From assembly GCA_039990395.1 (NCBI GenBank), contig JBDXFZ010000146.1:868001-932000 (forward strand): a DNA stretch of 64,000 nucleotides. Reading direction: 5' to 3'. Numbering within the stretch: position 1 is the stretch's first letter; every line of letters starts with the position of its first letter. Below the pieces are notes generated by a model that had not been told where the DNA came from, searched no databases, and saw only the letters and a list, made by a program, of their open reading frames with translations. Source of the stretch: CALINF01 sp039990395. GTDB lineage: Bacteria > Pseudomonadota > Gammaproteobacteria > Pseudomonadales > Halieaceae. Shown in pieces: positions 34,082-42,530 of this stretch. The position numbers and the translations under genes were made by a program.

Positions 34082-35203
34082 TCAAAATAGGTAATTGATG
34101 GCAAAGAATCCCTTCACTACATAGTCTTCGTCGACAATCGGGCTGTCGGTGACCTCATCTTCAAAGAATTCTGTGGTGGCACTCAGCACGACCAGCCAGT
34201 CGGTGGTGACTTCGTAAAGCACACTCACGCCAACATCCAGACTGTAGGTAGAGCTCACGCTATAGGCGGGTCTACCCGGGAGTGCCTTATTCTGGGGTAC
34301 ACCAAAGTCGTGATTGGCCAGGTCCTGAGCTAGCCAGTTAACGCCTATTGCCGGTGAAAATCTGAAAGTGCCGTATTGAAAGGACTTGTCCAGGGCAATA
34401 CGTGCTTCACCGCCACCAATATTGTCCTGTACATCGTGCTTGTAGCTCAATGCCAGATCTACTCCCTGTGGCAGCTCGGCATTGAAGCCAAGGCCTGCCA
34501 TAAAGGTGTCGTCGCGGTCTCCCATTCCGGCCAGGTAATCGCTGTCATCTTCTTCATAGACGCCGATGCGATAGCTGCCAGTTGCAGCGAGCCTGAGTTT
34601 ACCTGTGCCCAACAGACCGAAATCGATATTTGGCCCCAGTATTTGCAAGCGCTCCCCGTTGTAAGAGATGGCAGGTATTACGCGAATGACATTGTCATCG
34701 TAGTCACGGTATGGGCTGGTTCTGCCAATGGCACCAACGCCCAAACCCCAGCGACCGCGCTCGCCCATAGGGCGATACAAGGCTACGGTGAACTCGCGCA
34801 GTTCAGACTCACTCAGTTGAAATGCGGCACGACTAAAGCTAGGCGGTCCTTTTGGCTCATATTCGTTAGAAAAGCCCAGTGGCTCAGTTGGAATGCCGAT
34901 AAAGTTCTTGTCGATTTTAAGATTGTCGTTCTCATCGTAATACACCATCAGGGCATACTCGCCGGCGGGGATGTCTTCCAGCAGGTAGGTGTCGCGCCCG
35001 TCTAACTCAAAGATCTTTAGACGCGCGGGGTTACGCAGATCACCGAAACTGTTTGCGCTGTCAAACAATGCGAGTGCTACTGAGCCTTCCGCAGGAGGAT
35101 TTTTCAGGGTGACCGACAACTGAGCGGCCTTAGCCACATTGCACAGTGACGCAATCACAGTAAGTGCCAGCAGGAGGGGTAGGGTGCTTAGTGACAACCG
35201 CAT
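34082..35203 (-). CDS. DUF2141-OmpV/MipA fusion outer-membrane protein
   Basis: The 373-residue product has a signal peptide (cleavage near AKA, residue 26) and then a DUF2141-like domain (about 28-140; SVALALFDS, IPAGEYALMVYYDENDNLKID). A beta-barrel follows (about 150-373) of MipA/OmpV type, ending in the aromatic tail FFAINYLF expected for outer-membrane insertion. MipA-type proteins scaffold murein enzymes; DUF2141 alone is a small secreted domain of unknown role. The ATG at 35203 is preferred over an upstream start at 35242 because it begins the signal peptide. The combination of the two domains is unusual. Confidence 0.8.
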   Translation of the reverse strand: MRLSLSTLPLLLALTVIASLCNVAKAAQLSVTLKNPPAEGSVALALFDSANSFGDLRNPARLKIFELDGRDTYLLEDIPAGEYALMVYYDENDNLKIDKNFIGIPTEPLGFSNEYEPKGPPSFSRAAFQLSESELREFTVALYRPMGERGRWGLGVGAIGRTSPYRDYDDNVIRVIPAISYNGERLQILGPNIDFGLLGTGKLRLAATGSYRIGVYEEDDSDYLAGMGDRDDTFMAGLGFNAELPQGVDLALSYKHDVQDNIGGGEARIALDKSFQYGTFRFSPAIGVNWLAQDLANHDFGVPQNKALPGRPAYSVSSTYSLDVGVSVLYEVTTDWLVVLSATTEFFEDEVTDSPIVDEDYVVKGFFAINYLF

Positions 35204-35242
35204 GTTCGTTTCGCTCTCGATGGTTTTGAAAATATCAGGCAC

Positions 35243-35275
35243 AAAAAAGGGGGTTCCAATTTCTTGAAACCCCTT
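35243..35275 (-). terminator. Terminator next to the decayed tRNA-Ser end
   Basis: Bases 35248-35259 pair with 35264-35275 (a 12-base stem with one mismatch and one wobble pair); on the minus strand a six-T run follows. No gene reads into it, only the tRNA-Ser-like remnant, in the same arrangement as the terminator of the intact tRNA-Ser at 47272-47300. Confidence 0.7.
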
Positions 35276-35280
35276 AATTT

Positions 35281-35310
35281 TTACGGTGTGTGTAGAATTC
35301 GAACCTAAGA
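35281..35310 (-). repeat. Decayed copy of a tRNA-Ser 3' end
   Basis: About 23 of 30 bases match 47310-47339, the 3' end of tRNA-Ser(UGA), in the same orientation, including GATTCGAACCTA-like T-arm bases (here GAATTCGAACCTA). The 5' two thirds of a tRNA are not present beyond 35310. The unit is followed by its own terminator. It is either an old attachment-site copy or the last piece of a lost tRNA gene. Confidence 0.6.
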
Positions 35311-35432
35311 AGGTGGTCGATTCGCTATAGCTTGCACGTTTGCGTAATGCATGGAAAAACTTAACTCATCTTGTGAAACCTAGCAAACAGTATGCCTTCG
35401 GCTGCCTTTGGCGCAATAACGTCGATGACGTT

Positions 35433-35888
35433 CTATGCGCTGCCTAGCTCAGAAGTACAATTAGGACACCTGGTGGCCTTGATCGCTATACTAGTAAGGC
35501 AATGAGGGCATTCTTTTTCAGTAGGCTCGGCCGCTGGTTCCTCTTCTGCCGCTTGCATATTATTAATACTCCTTATGAGTAGAAATACTGCGAAAGCAAC
35601 AATCAGAAAACTTATCACTGCATTGATAAATATACCGTAGCTGATGGTTACTGCTCCAGCCTCTTGAGCGATTGCCAAGGTTGAATAGGGGCCCGCTGTA
35701 GCACCTTCCTTTAACGTGATAAACAAATTGGAAAAATCGACTCCTCCAAGTAATAAACCGACAGGTGGCATAATGACGTCTGCGACCAGGCTCTTCACGA
35801 TGGTTCCAAACGCGCCTCCTATGATTATACCTACCGCCATATCGACGACATTTCCCCGCATCGCAAACTTCTTAAACTCATCCAACAT
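35433..35888 (-). CDS. mscL: Large-conductance mechanosensitive channel with C-terminal zinc ribbon
   Basis: The channel part (1-112) is typical MscL: MLDEFKKFAMRGNVVDMAVG, two helices and the periplasmic loop. It releases solutes on osmotic downshock. Instead of the usual short helical tail, residues 120-151 form a zinc-ribbon pattern, Cys127-x2-Cys130 and Cys141-x2-Cys144 (CPHC and CPNC). The ATG at 35888 follows AGGAG; the frame extends upstream but without MscL homology. Such tails occur in a minority of MscL proteins. A role in partner or metal binding is speculative. Confidence 0.92.
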   Translation of the reverse strand: MLDEFKKFAMRGNVVDMAVGIIIGGAFGTIVKSLVADVIMPPVGLLLGGVDFSNLFITLKEGATAGPYSTLAIAQEAGAVTISYGIFINAVISFLIVAFAVFLLIRSINNMQAAEEEPAAEPTEKECPHCLTSIAIKATRCPNCTSELGSA

Positions 35889-36063
35889 TAGAGATTCTCC
35901 TGAAAGTAATTTTCCCCATTGCCTATCTGGGGGTGGACGAACCAAACAAGGCACGGGTTATTATACGAACCCTGCCGGAGTACTTCATAGTGAGTATAGA
36001 CTACTATGCCGCAGTCAGGCGAAGGCGTGCGCCAGAGTTTCTGATTTGGCCCTAGTATTATCG

Positions 36064-36146
36064 ATGTCCGCTATTAGGCGAAAGCGGACATTAGAGGCCC
36101 TGAACAAGTCTAGGGGTCAGAAACGTCCGCTTTCACCTCAAACCGG
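36064..36146. repeat. Palindromic dispersed repeat, copy 1
   Basis: It contains a perfect dyad, ATGTCCGCT (36064-36072) with AGCGGACAT (36083-36091), and a distal CGTCCGCTTTCACCTCA arm that can also pair with GAAAGCGGAC. A diverged copy in the same orientation lies at 36881-36958. No coding capacity is seen. The remaining bases of the 330-base gap between mscL and the next gene show nothing else. Confidence 0.7.
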
Positions 36147-36218
36147 ACCCGCTCACAAAAGAACTGCGAAACGATCTACAGTCATCAAAAACTGGGCTTA
36201 CGCAAAAGGCGCGTGCGA

Positions 36219-36758
36219 TTACCTCGACGGCATGGCTGTGGCACGCTCGATCTCAATTTCCTTTGCAATCTGATCAACTACGGGCTGAATATTGGCCCGC
36301 GAGTGAGACTGATAAACAGTGTTAATAAAATGGTTTACTGCCATTATTTCTTTTAGCCCAGAACGCATACTATTCCAGCTCTCTTCATTCAGTAGCCCCT
36401 GTTGATATTGGTAGTAGAGATTGTCGTAACCAATGATATCCATCCGGAGAACGAGTTCAAAGGCCATCACGGCTGTTACACTTCGCTCCCCCGTTTCAAT
36501 TTGCTTTGCGACAAGCGATTCTTCGTCCCAATAATGCGGCCTCCATCCAAGCGCCCATGATTCTTCAACGTGCTGGAAATAGACATCGCTCTCAAGCCTC
36601 GATCGACGGTCTTCTTTGGCCGATTCTCCCCGATTGAAATATTGGTCCGCCAACGCGACTTTTCGATCGAGGTAAAGCTGAAGGCCAACAAACATTAGAG
36701 ATGCAACCACTGCAAAGGCGCCGAAGATTTCTGCTATTTCTTTGTTGCGTAGCTTCAA
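36219..36758 (-). CDS. Hypothetical single-helix membrane protein
   Basis: The 179-residue protein has one N-terminal helix (about 9-28, IFGAFAVVASLMFVGLQLYL), then a charged helical region with several tryptophans and tyrosines. The layout resembles common marine proteins with an N-terminal helix and a DRKVA-type coil, of unknown role. The start is TTG with GGGAG about 10 bases upstream. Copies of the palindromic repeat flank it on both sides. I cannot assign a function. Confidence 0.6.
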   Translation of the reverse strand: MKLRNKEIAEIFGAFAVVASLMFVGLQLYLDRKVALADQYFNRGESAKEDRRSRLESDVYFQHVEESWALGWRPHYWDEESLVAKQIETGERSVTAVMAFELVLRMDIIGYDNLYYQYQQGLLNEESWNSMRSGLKEIMAVNHFINTVYQSHSRANIQPVVDQIAKEIEIERATAMPSR

Positions 36759-36880
36759 GTTCTCATACTCCCGCGAATCTTTCTGTTTTGAGTTGATTTA
36801 GTTTTTCTCGTGCGAGAGCAGTAAATCTACTGGTTACGTTTTGGGACGACAGTGGACTTCGAACTAAGAATACACGTATA

Positions 36881-36958
36881 ACCGCTATGAGGCGAAAGCG
36901 GATGTTAGACGGCCTGAGTCGGCCTTGGGGGTAATGTCCGCTTTTACCTCAAGCCGAC
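36881..36958. repeat. Palindromic dispersed repeat, copy 2
   Basis: It shares CCGCTAT-AGGCGAAAGCGGA, the GGCCT centre and GTCCGCTTT-ACCTCAA-CCGAC with copy 1 in direct orientation, with scattered substitutions. The two copies enclose the hypothetical membrane protein gene. Confidence 0.7.
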
Positions 36959-37012
36959 ATAATGGCTGGCACTAATTGCAGTTATCGCTAAACGCAAGTT
37001 AACGCTACCCAT

Positions 37013-37279
37013 CTAGAGTGTGTTTTTAAAGATTTCCCCACCTTTCACAACCCATTTGTCTTCCGCCTTGGCTAAAGATTTGAAGTGGAAGAAGTTATTT
37101 ATTCCTTCCCGAGTGGTCATGCCTTTCATAAAATGCAGTGACTCAGCTCGAATAAATTCTTTCGCGGTTAGGCCATTATCAGAGGGATTCACTGCCCATT
37201 CGCTCGAATTTACTGGCTGTATATCACTAAAAGGATCGCTAGATTCATCGACAACAATTTCAATCTCCGAATTGCACAA
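37013..37279 (-). CDS. Possible small hypothetical protein or remnant
   Basis: An 88-codon frame with a TTG start could encode an acidic protein (IEIVVDESSDPF, then AKEFIRAESLHFMKGM). No ribosome site is evident, no ATG exists upstream, and a frame of equal length lies on the other strand. It may be a leftover of a longer gene in this accessory block. I do not recognise it. Confidence 0.3.
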   Translation of the reverse strand: MCNSEIEIVVDESSDPFSDIQPVNSSEWAVNPSDNGLTAKEFIRAESLHFMKGMTTREGINNFFHFKSLAKAEDKWVVKGGEIFKNTL

Positions 37280-37377
37280 GCAGATATGATGAGTTGCTGA
37301 TTAATATATTCTCTTGCTTCTGTGGGACATTTGTCAGCTCTCCGTCCGATTGTGACGCGCGTTTCTAATATGGAAAA

Positions 37378-38304
37378 TCAGACATTATCGTTTAAGGCAT
37401 CTTCCCGCTTGTAAATATCGATTAGTGTCTCGCGTAGCCATTTATGTCCCTCGTCTTGCTCGAGTGCGGTAGGCCACTGCAGGAAAACAGGGAATTCGAG
37501 TTGTAGTGGTGAGCGAACCACCTTCAGTCCATGCACCTGTGCGAAATGGCTGCCAAGAACTTTCGGCATAGTACACACCATGTCAGTCTGCGCAAGGACA
37601 CGAGGGGCGTCGAAATAACTGTGTATCGACATGCTATGCTCGCGTTTTAAACCTATGCGCCATAATTCCCGATCAATAATGCTCGGCCCGTAGGTCCCTG
37701 GCATGTGGTAGATGATGTGGCTCAACTCGGCAAACTCTTTTACGGATAGACTATCACCTACGCTTGGGTGATCCTCTCGAACGAGACAAACTTCTGTAGT
37801 GTTGCCAATCTGGGTGTAGGTGATGTCGCTGGTTTCAGTCGGCACTATCCAGAGGTAGAGATCAATGTTTCCGTAGTGCATTTCCTTCTGTATGTCGGTA
37901 TGCGCAACGTGACGGGTGTTTATTTTTATTCCCGAGTCCGCTGCCTCAAGTATGTGCATCAGGGCGGGCAGCATTACTATTTCACCAATTCCAGATAACA
38001 CAACGTTGAAAGCGCGATCGCTGCGGCTAACGTCAAAGATCGCGCCGTGCTCCAACGCATCGGCCACTAAGTCCAGTGCACGGCGTATAGGAGCAGCCAG
38101 TTCCAGGGCGCGTGGAGTCGGCCGCAATCCCCTGCCTGTCCTCTCAAAAAGTTGATCTTTGGCTATATGTCGAAAACGGGACAAGGCAATACTCATCGCG
38201 GGCTGGCTCATGCCAATTTTGTCGGCAGCTCGGGTGACGCTCCCCTCGGTGATTACCGCATCGAACACGGTCAACAAATTGAGATCTACACTACGTAGGT
38301 TCAC
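37378..38304 (-). CDS. LysR family transcriptional regulator
   Basis: The 308-residue protein has the LysR helix-turn-helix at the N-terminus (LNLLTVFDAVITEGSVTRAADKIGMSQPAMSIALSRFR) and an effector-binding domain from about residue 90. The NodD/LinR-like beginning MNLRSVDLNLL suggests the aromatic or lipophilic ligand branch. It is divergent from the TonB receptor, so it probably controls that gene and the downstream catabolic set in response to the transported compound. Confidence 0.92.
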   Translation of the reverse strand: MNLRSVDLNLLTVFDAVITEGSVTRAADKIGMSQPAMSIALSRFRHIAKDQLFERTGRGLRPTPRALELAAPIRRALDLVADALEHGAIFDVSRSDRAFNVVLSGIGEIVMLPALMHILEAADSGIKINTRHVAHTDIQKEMHYGNIDLYLWIVPTETSDITYTQIGNTTEVCLVREDHPSVGDSLSVKEFAELSHIIYHMPGTYGPSIIDRELWRIGLKREHSMSIHSYFDAPRVLAQTDMVCTMPKVLGSHFAQVHGLKVVRSPLQLEFPVFLQWPTALEQDEGHKWLRETLIDIYKREDALNDNV

Positions 38305-38361
38305 AGTCGAATATCCTTTTTGGTGTTTAGTTGTGCCTAGCCCTGATATTTGTACCGCTTA

Positions 38362-38378
38362 TATCATAGATACCGATA
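38362..38378. promoter_or_regulatory. Candidate LysR box
   Basis: TATC-N9-GATA at 38362-38378 has the T-N11-A dyad form of LysR binding sites and lies 58 bases before the regulator's start, in the divergent region shared with the TonB receptor. Confidence 0.4.
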
Positions 38379-38483
38379 ACAAATTTATTAAATTATGTGT
38401 CAGCTGTTATGTTCCCCGCAGTTGAAGCCGACAACGACACCTGTGTTGTCAATTTCTAATGCTAATCTATTCGAGGATGACAC

Positions 38484-40820
38484 ATGAGCAACTACTGCAG
38501 AAGCACACTATCCACAGCCGTACTGGGCGCCATCATGGGTACGCTATCAGGCGTGGCAATGGCACAGGGGCCCATGCTGGAAGAGGTTGTCGTTACAGCC
38601 ACCAAGCGTGCCGAGGGTATGCAGGATGTGCCGATCGCGTTGTCGGTAATGTCTGGGGACAAAATCGATCAGATGGGCTTGACTGAGCTCGAGGATATTA
38701 GCGTCTACATGCCAAACTTTCATGTCGGCGAATCGGGCGGTGCTACACAGATATTCTTGCGCGGCGTTGGCTCTGGGAACAATTTCGGTTTTGAACAATC
38801 CGTGGGTACATTTATAGACGGTGTGTATTTCGGGAGGGCTCGCAACGCTCGTGCGGCATTTTTGGATATCGAACGGGTTGAGGTGCTAAAGGGGCCGCAG
38901 TCCACATTATTTGGCAAAAACACTGTCGGTGGTGCAATAAATATCACCAGCAGACAGCCAACTGAGGAATTTGAGGCCTTTGTGGAGGGAAGCTACGAGA
39001 CGGAGTTTGAGGGGTACGGCGTAACCGGCGCTATTTCAGGCCCCTTGACAGATAACTTGCGCGGTAGACTCGTTGCAAAGGTGTATGAAGACGATGGCTG
39101 GATGGACAACAAAGCGCCCACCGGAGACGATGGTCCCGGAGAAGATAATCGTGTTGTGCGCGGTAGCTTGATCTGGGATGCCACAGATAAGCTGAGCTTT
39201 ACGGCAAAAGCGGAGCATGGTGAATTTGATGTAACCGGGCGATCCTACAAAATTACTAAATCTACGCCTACCGCCACGTTTCTCTACAGCCTCGGCAGTA
39301 ACCCGAATTTTGGAGATACCCTGGGGTTCAACGAGACTCAGTCACTGTCGACGTTCCCCGGACGCGATGAAAAAGATGAAACATCATCGGACATCTTTCA
39401 ACTGACAGCAGATTATGAAATGGGCGACTACTCGCTGCGCTCTATCAGCGCCTACACGCAGTATGACTTTGATAATTGCTCGGACGCCGACTATTCCTCG
39501 CTGTCATTTCTTGATCGCTGTCGCAGCGAGGATCATAAGCAGTTTACTCAGGAATTTTTAGTGAGTTCTCCCGCTGGTGAAACCTTTGAGTTTTTGGCCG
39601 GCGTGTACTACCAGGATGCGGAGCTTAACAGTGATACCAGCACGCGTGTCGGTTGGGATTCTATTCCCCCGGTCGAGGCAGCTATTCTCGGCATTCTCCC
39701 GGTAATGCTTCCCTCGGGCGGCCTCAATACCGAGTTTTTCAACGACTTTAGTCAGGACACTGAAACCTGGTCGGGGTTTGCCAGCGTCACCTGGAATATA
39801 GCTGATGACTTCCGTATGACTGTCGGTGCCCGTTACTCTGATGACAATAAGGATGCCACCAAGACTCAGGTTACAACAGCAGCGCCTGGAACATCGACGC
39901 CTGATAGTCTGCTTGCACTTTTGAATGGACCCGCAGGTCTTGGTTTTGCTGTCGAATACGATTACCGCGAGAATCGAGGTGAAGATCACTGGACCGGCAA
40001 TATCAATTTCCAGTATGACCTGAATCCCGACGCAATGGCTTACTTCAATCTCTCCAATGGATACAAAGCAGGTGGCTTCGATGCAGATAACGGTCTGGAT
40101 CGCTCCCGAGAGTTCGAAGATGAAGAAGTTGTAGCCTATGAACTGGGTTTGAAAACAGAGCTCTGGGACAATCGCGCCCGCATTAATTCTGCGATTTTCT
40201 ACACGGAATTCGATAATTTGCAAGTGAGTGGATTTGAGTCCGCGGGTTTTATTGTAGGCAACGCTGCAGAAAGTGAGATCTACGGTTTCGAAACGGATTT
40301 CACGGTAATGCTTACCCAAGAGCTTACGCTTAATGGTGCTTTGGCCTACCTAGACACCGAGTACAAGGATTATCCAAATGCTGCCTGTACCGTGGATCAG
40401 CAAATTGATGGAAGTTGCGCCGCCAATGGAGGCTTTCAGGATTTAGGCGGAACAAGTCTGCAGTTTGCTCCAGAGTGGTCGGGTAATATTGGCGCCGCTT
40501 ACGATAGGTCATTGACCAGCAGCATGGACATAGGGCTTAGGTTGGACGCACTCTACTCTGACGATATCCTGATTGCACCAGATGCCGACTCTAATGTCAT
40601 TCAGGACGCTTATTGGAAGATCAACGCGCGAGTAGCCCTCAGCAGCGCTGATGGCACATGGTCAGTTGCATTAGTAGGTAAGAACCTTACTGATGAAACC
40701 ACCTTCAACTGGGGCAATGACGCTACGTTGGCAGGCCTTGGCTTTGGTTTTGAAAATGCCTATTTCCACTTGATCGAAGCTCCGCGCACCTATGAGTTTC
40801 AAGCGCGTTATAATTTCTAA
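38484..40820 (+). CDS. TonB-dependent outer-membrane receptor
   Basis: The 778-residue protein has a signal peptide (cleavage near AMAQG), a TonB-box-like stretch LEEVVVTATKRAE, a plug domain with LEDISVYMPNF and IERVEVLKGPQSTLFGKNTVGGAINI, and a 22-strand barrel ending in ARYNF. The plug and barrel are of the type common for organic substrates in marine bacteria, not clearly siderophore-specific. GAGG precedes the ATG. With the downstream amidase, symporter and CoA genes it probably imports an amide or ester-like compound. Confidence 0.93.
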   Translation: MSNYCRSTLSTAVLGAIMGTLSGVAMAQGPMLEEVVVTATKRAEGMQDVPIALSVMSGDKIDQMGLTELEDISVYMPNFHVGESGGATQIFLRGVGSGNNFGFEQSVGTFIDGVYFGRARNARAAFLDIERVEVLKGPQSTLFGKNTVGGAINITSRQPTEEFEAFVEGSYETEFEGYGVTGAISGPLTDNLRGRLVAKVYEDDGWMDNKAPTGDDGPGEDNRVVRGSLIWDATDKLSFTAKAEHGEFDVTGRSYKITKSTPTATFLYSLGSNPNFGDTLGFNETQSLSTFPGRDEKDETSSDIFQLTADYEMGDYSLRSISAYTQYDFDNCSDADYSSLSFLDRCRSEDHKQFTQEFLVSSPAGETFEFLAGVYYQDAELNSDTSTRVGWDSIPPVEAAILGILPVMLPSGGLNTEFFNDFSQDTETWSGFASVTWNIADDFRMTVGARYSDDNKDATKTQVTTAAPGTSTPDSLLALLNGPAGLGFAVEYDYRENRGEDHWTGNINFQYDLNPDAMAYFNLSNGYKAGGFDADNGLDRSREFEDEEVVAYELGLKTELWDNRARINSAIFYTEFDNLQVSGFESAGFIVGNAAESEIYGFETDFTVMLTQELTLNGALAYLDTEYKDYPNAACTVDQQIDGSCAANGGFQDLGGTSLQFAPEWSGNIGAAYDRSLTSSMDIGLRLDALYSDDILIAPDADSNVIQDAYWKINARVALSSADGTWSVALVGKNLTDETTFNWGNDATLAGLGFGFENAYFHLIEAPRTYEFQARYNF

Positions 40821-40834
40821 GTTAATAGTTGTCT

Positions 40835-40860
40835 GGAGACGTTCGCGTCTCCTTTTCTTT
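40835..40860 (+). terminator. Terminator after the TonB receptor gene
   Basis: GGAGACG (40835-40841) pairs with CGTCTCC (40846-40852) across a TTCG tetraloop, followed by TTTTCTTT. It would end or attenuate transcription between receptor and amidase. Confidence 0.88.
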
Positions 40861-40883
40861 CTTGAATCAGGAAGGGTTTGCTG

Positions 40884-42428
40884 ATGGTGGCATCGATGAG
40901 CAGGAGGGCACTACTGGCCTTGGCGGGTGGCACGGTGGCAGGATTTGGCAGCATTCCTCTATCACAAGGATCGGCTTTAACGAACGCTAAAGAGTCTCGC
41001 GCCGTAATCACGGGTGATTACTTGCTGGACTTTGATGCTGTCGGCTTGGCGGAGCTTGTAAGAGCGGGGGAGGTCACGCCTCTGGCACTGATACAAGCGG
41101 CTATCGGGCGCATCACTGCGCTAGAAGGTCGTATCAATGCCATGACTACCCTTACGACTGAGCGAGCAATCAAGCTGGCGCCTGGTATACCGGTCGATTC
41201 GGTTTTCGCCGGCGTGCCTACAGTACTCAAGGACTTGGTCGACTTCGGTGGTGTGCGGCGCACTAACGGTTCGTTATTGAGTCTGGCAAACGTACCGAAC
41301 GAATCTGTGAAGTACGTGAAGGCGATGGAAACAGCCGGGCTTAATATTCTAGGCATGACCAATACGCCTGAATTTGCCTCTCTCGCACTGACCGACAATG
41401 TGGCCTTCGGAGCGACACGTAACCCTTGGAGTCTGGAACATTCCGCCGGCGGCTCCAGTGGCGGCTCTGCAGCAGCAGTAGCAGCCGGATACGTACCTCT
41501 TGCCCATGGCACCGATGGCGGAGGCTCCAACCGTATTCCCGCCTCCTGCTGTGGCGTGCTCGGTATGAAGCCAAGTCGCTACCGACAAGTATCCGGCGAG
41601 GGCGATGGGGGTCATATGTTACTGCGCACACATCAATGTCTGAGTCGCACGGTTAGGGATAGTGCGACGCTTCTGGCCGCCACAGAGAATCACCAGAATC
41701 AGGCGGGCTACCCTCCAGTTGGGCTGGTCACGGGGCAGAATAAACGCCGTTTGCGCATTGCCTACTCGGTGAATAATTGCTTTGGCGAAGCGCCGCAGAC
41801 TGGCGTGCGAGAGGTGCTGGAAAAGTCGGCCATGCTGTGCCAGTCGCTGGGCCATGAGATAGAGGAGGTGCGTAACCCGCTGGATGGTGAGGCGCTGTTT
41901 GCAGCTCTGGAAAGCATCATGTTGGTAGGCATGCCAAGCCTGCTGGCAATGGTCGAGAAACTCAGTGGAAGGCCAGCAGAGGAAGCCGGCATTTTGTCGC
42001 CAGCGACAGTGGCGATTGGGCGCTACGGTTCGCGTTTTACTGGCGAAGATTATCAAAAAGGCATTGCTTACATGGACCGTATCGCAGAAGAGTTCAGCGG
42101 CTTTTTTACCAGCTACGATGTGTGGCTCACCCCGGTTATGTCAATGGAAACACCAAAAATCGGTTGGGTAGACCCCCACAGCAGCGGGTCTAAAGTTATC
42201 GAACGCAATCGCCAAATGCTTGCTTACACCGCAGCGGCTAATGGACTCGGTGCGCCGGCAATGTCGGTGCCACTGTTCCACTCTTCAGTCAGCAGCCTTC
42301 CGGTCGGTAGTCAGTTTCTTGCGGCGCCGGGAGACGACCGTACTTTGTACGAATTGGCGTACGAACTCGAAGCGGCGCAACCCTGGGCCGACCGTTGGGC
42401 GCCCAACTCTGCAAAATTCATAGCGTGA
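40884..42428 (+). CDS. Amidase-signature hydrolase with Tat-type signal
   Basis: The 514-residue protein has the amidase signature GGSSGGSAAAVAAG and the catalytic lysine in VLKDL, with the nucleophile serine in GTDGGGSNRIPAS. The N-terminus SRRALLALAGGTVAG looks like a twin-arginine signal, so it probably acts in the periplasm. The ATG at 40884 follows GGAAGGG by 7 bases; a TTG six bases upstream is less likely. It would cut an amide bond of the compound brought in by the receptor. The substrate cannot be read from the sequence. Confidence 0.88.
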   Translation: MVASMSRRALLALAGGTVAGFGSIPLSQGSALTNAKESRAVITGDYLLDFDAVGLAELVRAGEVTPLALIQAAIGRITALEGRINAMTTLTTERAIKLAPGIPVDSVFAGVPTVLKDLVDFGGVRRTNGSLLSLANVPNESVKYVKAMETAGLNILGMTNTPEFASLALTDNVAFGATRNPWSLEHSAGGSSGGSAAAVAAGYVPLAHGTDGGGSNRIPASCCGVLGMKPSRYRQVSGEGDGGHMLLRTHQCLSRTVRDSATLLAATENHQNQAGYPPVGLVTGQNKRRLRIAYSVNNCFGEAPQTGVREVLEKSAMLCQSLGHEIEEVRNPLDGEALFAALESIMLVGMPSLLAMVEKLSGRPAEEAGILSPATVAIGRYGSRFTGEDYQKGIAYMDRIAEEFSGFFTSYDVWLTPVMSMETPKIGWVDPHSSGSKVIERNRQMLAYTAAANGLGAPAMSVPLFHSSVSSLPVGSQFLAAPGDDRTLYELAYELEAAQPWADRWAPNSAKFIA

Positions 42429-42530
42429 ATTGCAACAACGGAACAAACAGAAACGCAACAACCAATCCGGCGAGCCTAGTCATCAGGGCGTCCGGCTTGC
42501 AAGTTTGCAACCTCATGCAAGGCAATGCTT

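Noticed and set aside
39558..40319. A 253-codon minus-strand frame inside the TonB receptor gene
   Set aside because: It is fully antisense to a strongly supported receptor, with no ribosome site and no recognisable domain.
40884..42428. The amidase as GatA of the tRNA-dependent amidotransferase
   Set aside because: There is a Tat-type signal, no gatB or gatC nearby, and the gene sits in a catabolic cluster with a receptor and symporter.
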